Source of the DNA: Toxorhynchites rutilus septentrionalis
Taxonomy: Eukaryota > Arthropoda > Insecta > Diptera > Culicidae
Length of the DNA: 64,000 nucleotides
Direction of reading: 5' to 3'
NCBI RefSeq assembly: GCF_029784135.1
Contig: NC_073744.1
Span: 76,239,935 to 76,303,934, forward strand
The translations under genes were made by a program, and so were the position numbers. The notes beneath the pieces were generated by a model. That model did not search any database, was not told the origin of the DNA, and saw nothing but the letters and a program-made list of their open reading frames with translations. Below are positions 23,480-34,724 of the stretch, one piece after another (positions within the stretch are counted from its first letter, which is position 1; each line of letters starts with the position of its first letter).

Positions 23480-24060
23480 AAAACTTCGTCTTTGAAGACT
23501 GCTGCGAATACGAGTTTTGATGAAGTATTGTTATTTCTATTTTAAAACTATGATAAATAATGTGAATTAATTGTGCACATTTCTTTCAAGAAATATAGTC
23601 ATTAGTAGAAAAAACAACAGTGATGAATGAAAATTATTATGCAATTCTAGTTGAACAGAATTCTGCTCGTTAACTCTATTTTGCTGTTATCGATACAGTC
23701 GGGTGAAAACCGTCGGCATAATGTTCCAAGTTGTTTGGCTTGCCTGTTGCATTCCTGATGTACCTGATTTACAAAGTACGAAAATTTGCTCGGTATGACA
23801 GTTGTAGGGATCAAATCGACCATTCGATTCAATTTATATAATAGGGACCATTACTTCCGACAAATAGTTCTTATACCTTAATGTTCTTATAATTGAGAAA
23901 TATAATAATCATCTTGGGTGTATTTTTATGGAAAGCTTTGTATATTCATAAATGACAATTTCATTTCAAAAATCAACGATGTTGATTGATGAGACTGTAC
24001 AGAAAATAGAGTATTACTTATTAATTATTTAATAACCGATAATTATTTTTATTTTATAGA
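23480..24060. other. Unassigned AT-rich DNA
   Basis: No gene or repeat recognised between two variant B elements. Confidence 0.35.
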
Positions 24061-24065
24061 ATTAT

Positions 24066-24668
24066 TTCGACGCAGGACTACGTATTTCATTTCTATACTG
24101 TGGTGTAAATTCAAATTTTTGAAAACGAAAGCGTTACGCCTAAGATCCTAACTCCTAATGAAATAGTATAATAAACACTTCATTCGAGATATAAAATGTC
24201 TACGCGTTATATACTTGTTACTTTTTGATTCAAAAACTTGTCTCCATAGTCTTAAAATTGCTTTCAAAACAGGCTATTGAAATCACCAATCGGTATATAA
24301 GCGAACGTCACTCGGAAATCCACTCAGTTATAATTGAACAGCGAGCAGCGGAGCATGTTGTCACTGTTGTGGCGAAGCTAACTTCGTTCATCATGATGAA
24401 TGGTGTCACCAAGTGCCTGTTTGTGCACCTTATGCCAGAAGGGAATCCATCGGGAGGAGAGTGTTGCCACTGAAAAGGCAATCAAGAGAATACCAGCATC
24501 GAAAATTGGTTCCGTTTGATGCTTCGGAGCAGCCGCCACACACACTCATACTTCCCCAAATATTCATTCATTCAGAATGGATTCAGGTTCAACTCCAAAC
24601 AAATGATCACGAAATCAGATAGTCCTACGTCAACCTTGTGCTATACAACAAATATAACCCACTTCCTG
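24066..24668 (+). mobile_element. GACGTAG-palindrome element, variant B copy 2, with H3-like remains
   Basis: Left end CGACGCAGGACTACGTA at 24068-24084; right end ATAGTCCTACGTCAACC at 24619-24635, then a degenerate hairpin and CCCACTTCCTG before a T-run. Inside are TATATAA at 24294 and TCAGT with A at 24326. Near 24430-24475 lies ATGCCAGAAGGGAATCCATC then GGAGAGTGTTGCC, resembling the 3-prime end of histone H3 (ATGCCNAARGAYATCCA ... GGAGARCGTGCC) with the middle deleted. The H3 assignment is tentative. Confidence 0.55.
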
Positions 24669-24770
24669 TTTTTTATCCCATTTGTTTATTTATTTAGGTT
24701 CATTAGCATTTTTAGCTGTAACAGAGCCGGATTTTAATCGTGTACATGTTACATGTTTTGTCGTTATTTT
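24668..24770 (-). repeat. Dispersed repeat, inverted copy of 3028-3130
   Basis: Contains TTTATTTAGGTTCATTAGCA and ACATGTTACATGTTTTGTCG in the reverse order of the copy at 3028. Confidence 0.55.
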
Positions 24771-24841
24771 GTTTTGAGGAGGCTGAATTGAATTGAAATT
24801 GAATTGCCACTGAATGAAGTCGAAGAAATTTTTTTTTTATT

Positions 24842-25140
24842 TTTTGACGTAGGATTACGTATTTCGGGAGCATATTGGGGTACAAATTGAAAATCGAAAA
24901 TCGAGCACATCGTGAAAATTGTCCAATTTTAAACGCTTATTAATCGGTCATTTCATAATGGATTGATGAAACTTTTGCGTTAATCGATTTCGGCACTCTA
25001 TAACATTTTTTTATATTGAAAAAAATTATGTAAGTCATGAAACTAACTATCGAACAATTGAAAAAACTCAACCCCATTCCCTAACAGGTTCCCTAACAGA
25101 GTCATCAAACCCAAGCTACCTGGGGGAAATCGGCGACGTG
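24842..25140 (+). repeat. GACGTAG-palindrome element, variant A, left part
   Basis: TTGACGTAGGATTACGTA at 24844 then TTTCGGGAGCATATTGGGGT. Matches the left 270 bp of the elements at 26563 and 59929, and breaks off after the first tandem unit. Confidence 0.7.
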
Positions 25141-25680
25141 TGGCCCGTGTCAAAACAAAAAATTTTTTTAAGTAGGTACAATGCAATTTTAAGAACCGAC
25201 TCGAACTCGTTCCTAATCGATTCGACCAATTCAGCAGTTGCTGGCACTGTGTAAAGAGACTTTGAGAGTGCCGATAGGGCATCCATACTTCTCTCTTTTC
25301 TTCTCTTCTTGATCTTTTTCATTAAAATCTATATGGTGAAACTAATGCACATAAATTGTGAGCGATCTATTTATTTTCATTTTTAATAAAGGATAATTTA
25401 TTCCGTCAGGATAATATCACAGGCTTAGTATTGTAATATAAAAAATGGTCGACATTGTTTTCTTAGATGCAGACCTTGATCCAGTTTTTGTTCATCATAC
25501 AAAAACCACTTCGTTCCTATCTCTTCAGAACTTCCAAGGTTTTTCAAAATTGGAAGACGAACAACAAATTCTTTTGAAGATGCATGGCTCGTATCTTTGA
25601 AGAAGGGTTACTAGCAGCGAAGCTCTTTATTGCGCTCTATTAAAATGTGGTAATTTGTGGAATACTCTTCTATGGGTTGG
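25141..25680. other. Unassigned non-coding DNA
   Basis: Nothing recognised except short decayed frames. Confidence 0.35.
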
Positions 25681-25689
25681 ACCGGAAAG

Positions 25690-26062
25690 TTCGTGCCGCC
25701 ATTGAAGTCAATCTAATCGAGGAATCCATTAAGAATAATATTCGGTACACGACATATCAATTAACAGATTCACTACAAATATCCAAAAAACCACCATCCT
25801 TGAGCATCTGGTGCAGCTAGGAAATTTCTACGGCGTATGGGTTCCACATTATTCGACCGAAATAAACTCAATTAATCACATCTTTATCTGCGACTCGTTC
25901 TATAAACGTTAAAAAACGCCGTTTTGTAAAAAATCGTAATGGGCGATGAAAAGTCTTATAATTTACAACAATTTTGAATGGAAAATTCTTGGGATAATCG
26001 ACATAAACCGTTATCTAACCCCGAGGTCAGCCCTAACCCGCAAAAGGTCATCTTATGTCAGA
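25690..26062 (+). pseudogene. Mariner transposase relic, middle part
   Basis: Broken plus frames read TTILEHLVQLGNF, VWVPHYSTEINSINHIFICD and, near 25938, a decayed MGDEKW block followed by ...NSWDNRHKPLS and PQKVILC. This order (helix-turn-helix end, VPH linker, first catalytic D) is that of mariner. The match stops at about 26062. Stops throughout. Confidence 0.65.
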
Positions 26063-26169
26063 AACAGCACATCCCTGTCAAACTCCAAAATTTCTTGTCA
26101 GATTGTCGAGGGGACATGAGGTATGACGTTCATGTTATGAGCTTCTTACAAACAATCAGTCGATAAATT

Positions 26170-26560
26170 CCAACCATGTGGTCGAAACTATATAATATAT
26201 ATATAATACATTCACTGTAGCATTTGTGAACATTCGACAAGCGTAAGCTTTAAGAAAGTGTGATTAGGTGTTGAATTAATTTGCGACTTTTCTCAACTTG
26301 GGATGCTGGTAAAACGTGAGCTTCGCACAAACGAGAGTAGAGCAATTAACTGCAGACCATTTCGTAAATTCATAACGAAATGACTGAACGATTTCGAGAT
26401 GCTGAATGTATATGCATTATCAGGAACAGTTATAACATTATTTTTTCATGCACAGAAGTTAACTGTAGACAACATAAATGGAAATCGGAAGAAGCTGAAG
26501 TGTGATACAAATAACGTACCGGGTAACATTGAAGAAAGAAAAGAATAGTGAATAGATCGA
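26170..26560. other. Unassigned AT-rich DNA
   Basis: No gene seen. The segment near 26504-26525 (GATACAAATAACGTACCGGG) recalls the window start (1-20), so it may be part of a dispersed repeat. Confidence 0.35.
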
Positions 26561-26562
26561 TA

Positions 26563-27345
26563 TTGACGTAGGATTACGTCTTTCGGGAATACATTGGGGT
26601 ACAAATTGAAAATCGAAAATCGAGTACATCGTGAAAATTGTCTAATTTCAAACGCTTATTGCTCAGTAATTCCATGATGGATTGATGAAATTTTTGAGTC
26701 AATCGATTCCGGCACTCCATAATATTTTTTCATATTGAAGAAAATAATATATGTCATGAAACTAACTATCGAGCAATTGAAAAATCTCAACCCCTATTCT
26801 AACAGAAATACCCACTTCTGATTGGTCGAAATTGACGACACATACGGCGGGTCACTAAGAGAGACATCAAAACCAAGCTCCCCGGGGAAATCGGCATAGC
26901 AAATACATAAAAGTAGGGGGAGCTTTCGTTCGTTCCTATCGGAATGTGTTCCTAGACAGATACATCAAAACCAAGCTGCTTTGGAGAAATCGACATTGCA
27001 AATACATGTAAGTAGGGGGAACCTTTTGTTCCTACCGAAGTGTGTTCCCTAACAGAGGCATCAAAACCAAGCTTCCTGGGGGAAATCGGCATTGCAAATA
27101 CATGAAAGTAGGGAGGACTTTTATTCCCACCGAAATGTGTTCCCTAACAGAGACATCAAAACCAAGCTGCCTAGGGGAAATCGGCATTTCAAAAAAGAGA
27201 AGGGAGATCTTTTATTCCTACCGAAATGTGTTCTCTGTAATGTAATTCTTCAAACATATCCAAAATCAAGAGCAAGCCTAACGGAATCCTACGTTAACTA
27301 TGCGGTCGTGTCTCGGACACAACCCTCCTGTGACTTTTATGGCAT
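26563..27345 (+). mobile_element. GACGTAG-palindrome element, full-length variant A/C with 96-bp tandem units
   Basis: Left end TTGACGTAGGATTACGTC (26563-26580). From 26852 to 27235 four tandem units of about 96 bp (CATCAAAACCAAGCTGCC starts near 26865, 26963, 27059 and 27154). Right end: GGAATCCTACGTTAACTATGC, hairpin GGTCGTGTC-TCG-GACACAACC (about 27305), then CTCCTGTGAC and TTTT. The same two ends bound the element at 59929-61462. Confidence 0.75.
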
Positions 27346-27660
27346 TGTTCACAAATTGCATAACGCCAGAAAATATGGATTTTGGACCTCCCTCCTCCTT
27401 AACGTATCGCAAGCTATACCCCTGAAACATAACAAGTAGAACAAACTCGCCCCTTGATTATTCCACGATGATGTTGTTCGAATCTAGAATCTCGTCTTGT
27501 TCGAAGATATTCAAAATCAACATACAACAAATATCGTAACGTAATCCTACGTCAACTATGTGGTCATGGTTAGGATACAACCCTACAACTTTCTTGGTTT
27601 TCCAAAAAAAAAGACGGGTGGGTAATGTCGGGGACATAAACGGAGTGACGTAGGACTATA
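27346..27660 (+). repeat. Further variant C end and palindrome fragment
   Basis: A second right end, GTAATCCTACGTCAACTATG plus a degenerate hairpin, lies at 27540-27590. A left-type TGACGTAGGACTATAC lies at 27649. Confidence 0.5.
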
Positions 27661-27787
27661 CAAAGGGGACAGCTTTTGTTAAAAATATATTTTAAATATA
27701 TTGTATTATTTTCTTCTCCTACGTGAATACCTACCTATCTACCTGAAAAATGGATTAGTTTACTGTTTACTCTTTATGAATATGTTG

Positions 27788-28355
27788 ATGGTTCTGAAAA
27801 CAACCTTTGGTGTTGTGTTTTTGTTATCACTCGATATTCCCATCTTGTTCGGTTAAACCTTCCTGTTTAGCGATTGCATTTGCCACTCGCCACAGCTTTC
27901 ACAGTTGGAAAATTTCTTCCCATCCAGCTTGTGATATGTTGTTCAGTAAATTACTTTTAATGCGACGTGCCGGAGAAACACTTTGCCACTCACTGAAACT
28001 AATTGTTGCCTTGATGAGCGCCGAACCGAAGCTGCTCTGTTCTTGATGCGGGTTTCTGATTGTCGTGAGCAGCTTTGCAAGCCAACTCGAGCACTCCGAC
28101 GGCCGAAGCTCTATAATCGCTGTTAGGTATACTGGTGCTCTGGGACCAATCCGTTCGGCCTACTTACCCTTGCGGAGCAATCAGTGAATGCGACCAACAG
28201 GGAACTGGAGACCTGCACGGTTCGAGTGAGACTTTGCCTTTCCCTTAACTTGTCCTCCTTTGTTACGTCCACGATGCCGATGCCGTACAACCACCCGGGT
28301 TTACGGTTTGAAAGAAAATAAGATATTTTTTTGGGGTCCGCGTGTTTTATACTCA
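27788..28355 (-). pseudogene. Histone H2A pseudogene unit, copy 1
   Basis: On the minus strand from 28270 the frame reads [29 protein letters not shown], stop, LLRKG, stop, AERIG, PRAPVYLTAIIE and then frameshifts. This is the H2A N-terminal tail and histone fold start. The ATG is lost. TATAAAA (plus TTTATAC, 28347-28353) lies about 75 bp upstream of the lost start. A histone-type stem-loop with one mismatch, GGTTGTTTTCAGAACC, is at 27790-27805. At least two stops and a frameshift: non-functional. Confidence 0.85.
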
Positions 28356-28513
28356 AGCGGTACACACTCACAGGATAGAGACAAATCGGCAGACTCAGCC
28401 AGAGGGGCGAATCCAACGAGACGAACGAATGAGCGTTAAAAGGGAGCGATGGCAAAAAAATACATTCATTACGATTTGTTCGCTCGTTGGATTCACATGC
28501 AGGCTAAAAAGGG

Positions 28514-28529
28514 TACTTTTCAGGATCAC
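28514..28529 (+). promoter_or_regulatory. Possible histone stem-loop on the plus strand
   Basis: GGTACTTTTCAGGATC resembles a decayed histone 3-prime stem-loop, opposite in direction to the H2A pseudogene. A divergent H2B partner, now almost deleted, is one explanation. Weak. Confidence 0.3.
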
Positions 28530-28552
28530 AAAATTATTTTCAATCTAAAGAG

Positions 28553-28700
28553 TTTATTGTTTTGTTATCACTCGATATCCCCATCTTGTTCGGCTAAACC
28601 TTTCTGTTTAGCGATTGCATTTGCCACTCGCCACAGCTTTCACAGTTGGAAAATTTCTTCCCATCCAGCTTGTGACATATTTTACAGTAAATTACATTCA
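28553..28700 (-). repeat. Duplicate of the 3-prime part of H2A copy 1
   Basis: Nearly the same as 27822-27972 (TTTGTTATCACTCGATATYC ... CCAGCTTGTGAYAT), covering the region after the H2A coding part. Confidence 0.7.
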
Positions 28701-29099
28701 ATGGCACGTCGCATTACCACCACTCAGTATCGGATTGGAGGTAATTTTAACCTGTAATTGAACATTTGCGACGACAGTGGTACAGTGTCGATTTTCAATG
28801 TGGGGTCATAATTTGGACCCCGAACTCTATGTTTACAAAAATGTCCAACTAAATATGTCGCATTACAGGTCCGTCCAATTAGCTAAATGTCGAGATAAGT
28901 GTGAATTACTGTACTTTCAATCTAGAAGCAATTTAAGAATTGGTAAAAATCAATAAGCTCAGAACAACTGCCAAATTCACATACTCATCATATCCTGGCA
29001 AACAAATTATGAAAAAATCAATTTGTGTTTTATTATTAATTTGGGTATTGTTTTAGAAAGCATTGAACTGTATTTCCTAAACTCTTTTTTGGGAGGTTT
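28700..29099. other. Unassigned DNA between histone relics
   Basis: No feature recognised. Confidence 0.35.
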
Positions 29100-29102
29100 A
29101 AT

Positions 29103-29645
29103 GGCCCTGAAAAGCGCCTTGTTTTATGGAATGGTTCCAATTTAGAAAACTTAGTACTCGTGGTTTTGAAAAAAACCATTTCGAACGCCCTTGATGCCAC
29201 CTTGTTCTGGATTTGCCATCAAAGCAGTTTGTATAAAGAACAAATTTTTTTCTTCTGCTACCTGAAGCCGTTTTGCGATTGCGTTTGCCACTCGCCACTC
29301 GCTGCAACTGCCTGTTGTCTTGATGTCCACCGAACCGAATGTGTTCTGTTCCGAATGCGGGTTTTCTTATCGTCGCGAGCAGCTTTGCCAGCTAACTCGA
29401 TCACTTCGGCGGCCGAAACTATATAACGCCGGCTAGGTGGACTGCTGCACTGGTACTAACGTGCTCGGCCTAGCTACCCTTGCGGGGAACTCCAGATCAA
29501 CACGGTTCGAGCGGGATTTTGCCTTTCCCTTCATTTTCCTCCTTTACCATTTCCAGACATGGCTGCTTGGGTTGGTTTGTTGATGTGTTCTGATGCGAAA
29601 CGATGTGGTGTACGGTTTGAATGAGAATGATCGTTACGGCAGCGG
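29103..29645 (-). pseudogene. Histone H2A pseudogene unit, copy 2, with stem-loop
   Basis: ATG at 29560-29558 starts MSGNGKGGK; a one-base loss then shifts the frame, after which VKGKAKSRSNR follows. A deletion removes the VGRIHRLL region; RKG and AEVIELAGKAARDDKKTRI can still be read in shifted frames. The stem-loop GGCGCTTTTCAGGGCC (one mispair) is at 29103-29118 on the minus strand. A TATA-like CTTAAAAATCCCCGC lies about 95 bp upstream of the ATG. Its upstream DNA leads without a break into a variant A end at 30078. Confidence 0.88.
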
Positions 29646-29799
29646 AGCGGGGATTTTTAAGCTGACTGGCTGGCTCGAGAATTACGCATGTGTGAGACTG
29701 CGACCAATGTTTCGTTCATTTTTTTCTTTTTCCTTTCCAATCGTGCTTCATTCTATTTCGCTGCTGCTCTGGTTGCCCGTTTTGGTCGGTACGATTTGA

Positions 29800-30078
29800 G
29801 GAGCACAAAATGGACCAATCAAAAATGGGCACATAGTGCATTTGGACAATGCTTGATATTTCACAATTATTCAATTATTTATCTCAAGAAAAATGAAATT
29901 TTATTCGTTATGATAGATGCGTAGATATATTTCCTATCAATTGATGCAAAAACCTTTGCGATCTATTGAGAAATGCTCGAGTTATAAGCGTTCCAAATCT
30001 TGCTTTTTTTCCTACTTGTTCAGTGCCTAGATTTCCATATCACCCCCTATATCTTCCGGTTAGACGTAGTCCTACGTC
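29800..30078 (+). repeat. GACGTAG-palindrome element, variant A right end joined to H2A promoter side
   Basis: From GGACCAATCAAAAATGGGCA through GATAGATGCGTAGATATATT and a CGAGTTATAAGCGTTC-type block to GACGTAGTCCTACGTC at 30063-30078. The same series ends the elements at 52636, 62863 and (part) 48830-49065. The CCAAT sequence may have served the histone promoter. Confidence 0.7.
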
Positions 30079-30089
30079 AAAAAAACAAA

Positions 30090-30465
30090 TAAGAAGAAAA
30101 ATTCGAAAAAAAGATAGGAATGTCCACGTGGACAAAAAAGGGAAGGGGTATAATGACTTTATTTTTGCTACGCACGAAAGACAACATAAACAAACTGCAG
30201 CACGCCAAGCGACTGCCATAGTAATCATGTGGACAAACCAACATCAGCGCATCGGACAAACCATGATCAGAATTGAGTTCATCGAGATGCATTAATTTAT
30301 GGTGATTTATGGTGGGTGCAAATGGTGAGCAAGCATAGGGCCGTTCAAATACCACGTGGACAACTTTAGGGGGGTAGGGGTTACCAAAATGTCCACGCTT
30401 GTCCACGGTGAGAGGGAAGGGGGTTTTGATAATGTCCACGTGGACACGTAAAATATTTTTTAAAG
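30090..30465 (+). repeat. CCACGTGG repeat, copy 1
   Basis: GTCCACGTGGAC occurs at about 30122-30133 and near 30435, with G-rich runs (AGGGGGGTAGGGG) and GTCCACGCTTGTCCACGG between. A fragment at 30160-30290 recurs inverted at 47450-47540. Confidence 0.6.
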
Positions 30466-31154
30466 TAAAACATTCAAGTTAATATTCAAAATTGGATGAG
30501 GGCACTTCTAAAACTCCACCCGCCTTGCACACCAGATATTGCATATTCAGATTTTAAACTGTTTAAAGATTAAAGATTCTTGTAAGAACTTCTACTTACT
30601 GCTTAGCATAAATTCTAAGAGGATGGAATTCTCAAGTTGCATGAAGGATGCTGAAATATTCAGGAAAAAACGGTGCATCTATGATCGAAAAGATGTATAT
30701 CTATAAAAATATGCTTCTGGTTTTTTCCATAGAATCGGCACGAATTTTCCAGGACAATATTTAGTATGATTTAACAATTAAGGGTTGTAGGTCAACGGAA
30801 TCATCGATCACGATGATACTGCAGATGTTTTGTTTTTACTAGGTTCATTATAGCCATCCGGCACTACCGAACCTGTAAAAGCGAAAGTCATGGATGTTTA
30901 GACGAGAAAATTCTGTTTTCAAACAAAAGGCTTGATTTAATTTTCTGATTTTTTGAAAAGTCAAACAGCTTTAATAAAAATACTCGAGAATAAGTTCACA
31001 ATCGATATTTTAAAATGGATATGGAGATAACGTAAATAGAATTTGGATGAAAATAATTTCAAGACAAATCGGCAAATAAAAATATGGACAAGAAAATAGA
31101 AACAAACTTGAAATGAAATTTAAGCGAAAAAAATGGGATTTCTTGATTTTTTCC
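30466..31154. other. Unassigned AT-rich DNA
   Basis: No feature recognised. Confidence 0.35.
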
Positions 31155-31290
31155 TCGAAACCGGAGGAATGTCCACGTGGATAACAAGGGGAGGGGTATA
31201 AGGAATGTCCACGCTTGCCTTCGGAGGGGAAGGGGGTGTCTAAAATCATGCTTTTTCTGTCCACGTGGTATGTGGACAGCCCCCATGATG
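31155..31290 (+). repeat. CCACGTGG repeat, copy 2
   Basis: GGAATGTCCACGTGGATAAC, GTCCACGCTTGCCTTCGGAG and GTCCACGTGGTATGTGGAC follow the same order as copy 1. Confidence 0.65.
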
Positions 31291-31382
31291 TTTAAAATAT
31301 TTATAAGTGTTATAAAATCCAGAAAATGCCTGAACACGTACCAAATAATCATCTGGTGGTTGATTAAAAGTTAGCTCCAATG

Positions 31383-31570
31383 AGGGGCGCATTGACACCA
31401 ATAGAAGGTGAACTTTATAAACCTTTGAAACATGTGAATCCGTAAAAATATCCTGTAAAACTATTGTAAATCATGAAGACATTTTTAGTTATGTGTTTGG
31501 AAACAACTGATTTGACACAAGTGCGCTGAATTAGAGCAATGAAAAAATTGGACAAATCTAGATCAAATTT
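31383..31570 (+). repeat. tRNA-flanking repeat, inverted copy at 45190-45360
   Basis: GACTTTATAAACCTTT-type block, TAAAAATATCCTRTAAAACT and TGATTTGACACAAGTGCGCT recur in reverse complement just downstream of the second tRNA-Trp gene. Confidence 0.7.
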
Positions 31571-31689
31571 GGACAAACCAACATCGTTTACCCTATACCA
31601 TTTCAATGTATTTTTTCAGAAATTTTTGTTTACAGCGTGGGATCTTTCTTCATTCATTGATATAATGCTTTGGACAACACTGATAGCAA

Positions 31690-31761
31690 GACTCCGTGGC
31701 GCAACGGTAGCGCGTCTGACTCCAGATCAGAAGGTTGCGTGTTCAAATCACGTCGGGGTCA
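31690..31761 (+). tRNA. tRNA-Trp (CCA)
   Basis: 72 nt, folds as a full cloverleaf. The acceptor GACTCCG pairs with CGGGGTC; anticodon loop CTCCAGA with CCA at 31722-31724; T-loop TTCAAAT. Discriminator A. A T9 terminator follows within 20 bp. Same sequence as 45050-45121. Confidence 0.95.
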
Positions 31762-32359
31762 AAGTGAAATGTTTTTTTTTAAAACTTTGTATTATTTTTT
31801 TTGTGTTTTCTATTCAAATGTCTTCATAAAATTCTAACAAAAGTTCATTACACATTTTTCACAAACTTCGATTGCATCTCATATTTTCACCCTAGTTATT
31901 TTTTACAGGGACGAACAATTGAAATCTCGGTTTTAAAAATAAGAAAAAAAAATTGAAGTATTCTGTGTTTTGTTAGTTTTACACTAGAAAACAGTTTCAT
32001 AGTTACATTACTTGTTTCACTTTAATAACCGCTGCTATCGGTTACGACAAAGTTTTGATGGATTTACAAAAGATGATTGAGCAGTGATTGAACAATAAAT
32101 CTCATCGGGTTTTGTAACTATATCACGTTTAAACATCCTCTTTTATGCCTGCAAATCAGTATTTATTATTTCGCTGAAGTGTAAACAATATTATCTTCTA
32201 TGTGATCTAGCAATGTTAATCTCTGTGCCAGAAAAAGACAATTTACTGAATGTCTTGTTTTGTAGTTTCAGTTTGAAGAAAAGTGCAGATAGTTGATATG
32301 GTTTGCTGTTGATTGATTGCCGAAAACATGTTATAGTAAATGGAACATTTGAATAATTA
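31762..32359. other. Unassigned AT-rich DNA
   Basis: Only the pol III terminator run next to the tRNA is seen. Confidence 0.35.
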
Positions 32360-32580
32360 CAGTGACTCAAAGTGGAATTCGTACACTACCATACAGATCT
32401 CTTATCACTATTTTGAAAACAAGCTTTCAGAACATTCTATTTAGACAATGCTACATAGATCATTTGAAAGCTCAAATCTTCAGCTTTTGGAATATTTTAC
32501 TAACATATTTTTCTCTTGATATGTGTAGCTGTAGTGGACAAAAATATAGGGAAGAAATATTTGTTTTTGTGAAAGTTCCG
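32360..32580 (+). repeat. CAGTGACTCA MITE, partial copy
   Basis: CAGTGACTCAAAGTGGAATT, CTTCAGCTTTTGGAAT and GATATGTGTAGCTGTAGTGG match the element at 57016-57343 in order. Confidence 0.6.
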
Positions 32581-32991
32581 CTTGAAAATTTGAGTAGACC
32601 ATATTAATTGGCACTCTATTACCCAAACATGGGTGCCGAGCCGATGAAAGAAAGCCGTGAATTGGACGCATAAACAAGAAAATTGCGTTCCGTATGAACT
32701 CAAGCCAAGCCGAACGCCGTTTTTCCAGGTGCGAAAAAGACTATTATGGGTATTAGTGGTGCCATATTTCAGTGACGCCACCCGTCTGTCTGATTTGAAA
32801 AAGTATATTTTTCACTGATGTTCTGTCATTTCATGATTACCAGTCGATTAAAAATCTTTCTCTGTTGTTGTTCTGTTATAATATATTTGTTATCCGGTGC
32901 TGAACTTAGTCAATTTATGCTTCAACTAACGAAACTTGTTATGCGAATGTTGATCAAACGGTCGGTTTGTTATGGAAGATGCAATCGAAAC

Positions 32992-33879
32992 TAGAGATGG
33001 GCAAAACGGTTCCTTTCAGTGAGCGGTTCAGAGCCGTGTGCTCTATGATAATAGCCGTATCATTTGAGCGGCTCGACGGTTCTTCTCAAGAACTGGTCTA
33101 TTCGGATATGTAAAGAATGGAAGACGTATAAAATAAGGTTTAAAAAAAAATCAGTGCAGAGAATAGTGAAAATATTTCTTTACTGGAGGTTTTCTTTTAT
33201 ATATTTCCATCACAATAATCTTCTTAATTTTCTTAAATTTATAAACATTATCTTTTCAATGTTATCTGATGAAAGTCTACTACATCATTAACTGCAAACT
33301 TGTCCTGCTTTCGGAAAAACAACCAATGCATCAAATTCCTCCCATACAGATGACCGCGCTTCATCATCAACGATTTGTGGTAGTTTTGTAGGCGTATATT
33401 TTATGGATGCCATTTTAGCGTCCTTGTCAACGAGTGGTGTGCATAGTTGTACTTTTATAACGGCCGTCATCTTGGATTTTCATTTTACATAAATAACTGT
33501 GTCCTACTAGTTAAGTTTTTCCATTAGGTACCCATATTGATGGGGTTTTGAAAAAATATATATTTGCCATTTTGGAGTGGCGGCCATTTTCGCATTTTTC
33601 ATAAATAGTCAGAACGAGCGTGCGATCCACGGTTCCTTACCAATAAGCCGGCTCTTAAAAGAAACCCGGTTCTTTTATGAACCGCAGTTCTTTTTTTTTG
33701 TTCCTACGGTTTTTACGGTTCTTACGGTTCTTTTATCAGCCGTTGCTCCTTTTTGAACCGTGGATCTTTTAGGACCCGTCATTTGAGAGCCGCGGCTCAT
33801 TAAAAAAAAACCGTGGATCGTACGCTTTTTCTGACGAACCGGCTCAAATGGGCGGCTCGTGAGCGCTCGCCCATCTTTA
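32992..33879. mobile_element. hAT element, decayed, with 8-bp TSD
   Basis: Ends TAGAGATGGGC and GCCCATCTTTA are inverted repeats (one mismatch). The flanking 8-mers ATCGAAAC (32984-32991) and ATTGAAAC (33880-33887) are hAT-type target repeats with one change. Internal sequence is full of GGTTC/GAACC motifs, which could be subterminal binding sites. A minus-strand frame (33288-33470, PQIVDDEARSSVWEEFDALV) resembles part of a hAT transposase. Confidence 0.75.
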
Positions 33880-33887
33880 ATTGAAAC

Positions 33888-34400
33888 CAAACTAAACTAC
33901 GCAACGGTCCATGTGAAAAATGAAACTATTCATAACAGGGTAGAGTCTAGCAGAGCATGATGAAATTTGTTTCATCAAACTTTGCACGACGATTTTATTT
34001 CATCGACCTTGCACGACGAATGACTTGAAATGACTCGAATTACAGTATTCCGGAGGAGAATGGCACGACTAAGACTTGTTATTAGATGAAATTTGCAGTC
34101 ATGCCCTCTTCTGTTGTTGACTGGTTTCTACCGTTCCGAATCATATTTCGGACACTTAATAATAACTTAAAATGCTTAATGCCCTGATGATATAACTGAA
34201 GGGATACTGTTACGCCCCACGGGCTCAGCGCACCTTTACATCCAAATGCATCTAGGAACCTCATTCATACTCTGACCTGGTTTAAGTTTAATGGAAAAAA
34301 TAAGGGAAATAAGAATTCGTAGCAACCATTGTTTAAAGGAAATGATGTATAGTAGGCATTGTGGAAAAAATTATAAAGGGTTGTATCCAGGACACGACCG
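33888..34400. other. Unassigned DNA with short inverted match to 35465-35545
   Basis: A segment containing ATCATATTTCGGACACTTAA (34140-34159) and the following GCATTAAGCATTTYAAGTTA (inverted) recurs at about 35480-35540. Class unknown. Confidence 0.4.
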
Positions 34401-34430
34401 CATATTTTAGACGTAGAACTACGCAATTAC
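34380..34430 (-). repeat. Variant C hairpin/palindrome end
   Basis: GGTTGTATC-CAG-GACACGACC followed by GCATATTTTAGACGTAGAAC: the hairpin-spacer-palindrome order of the terminal structure. Confidence 0.6.
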
Positions 34431-34724
34431 ATTATGGAATCCACTTGTTTACCACTCCGAATGTTATTTTAGAATGCATCGAAATTTTTATAATAGATTA
34501 TGTTCTTCTCTGCAAATAAATTTGATGAATTTTTACGTTTGATATGATGCTTAGGACTACCAAATATGTGAACGGAAGAATTGTCAAACGATCATTGTGT
34601 TTTACATTTTCCTCTGAAATTGTTGCACATCTCATGTTTATGTAGTACTCGAATCGCGAAAGTTCATTCATCTCTAGTATCTGAAATGACGAATTCCCAG
34701 GCTTCTCAGTTCAATAGTACGTTT

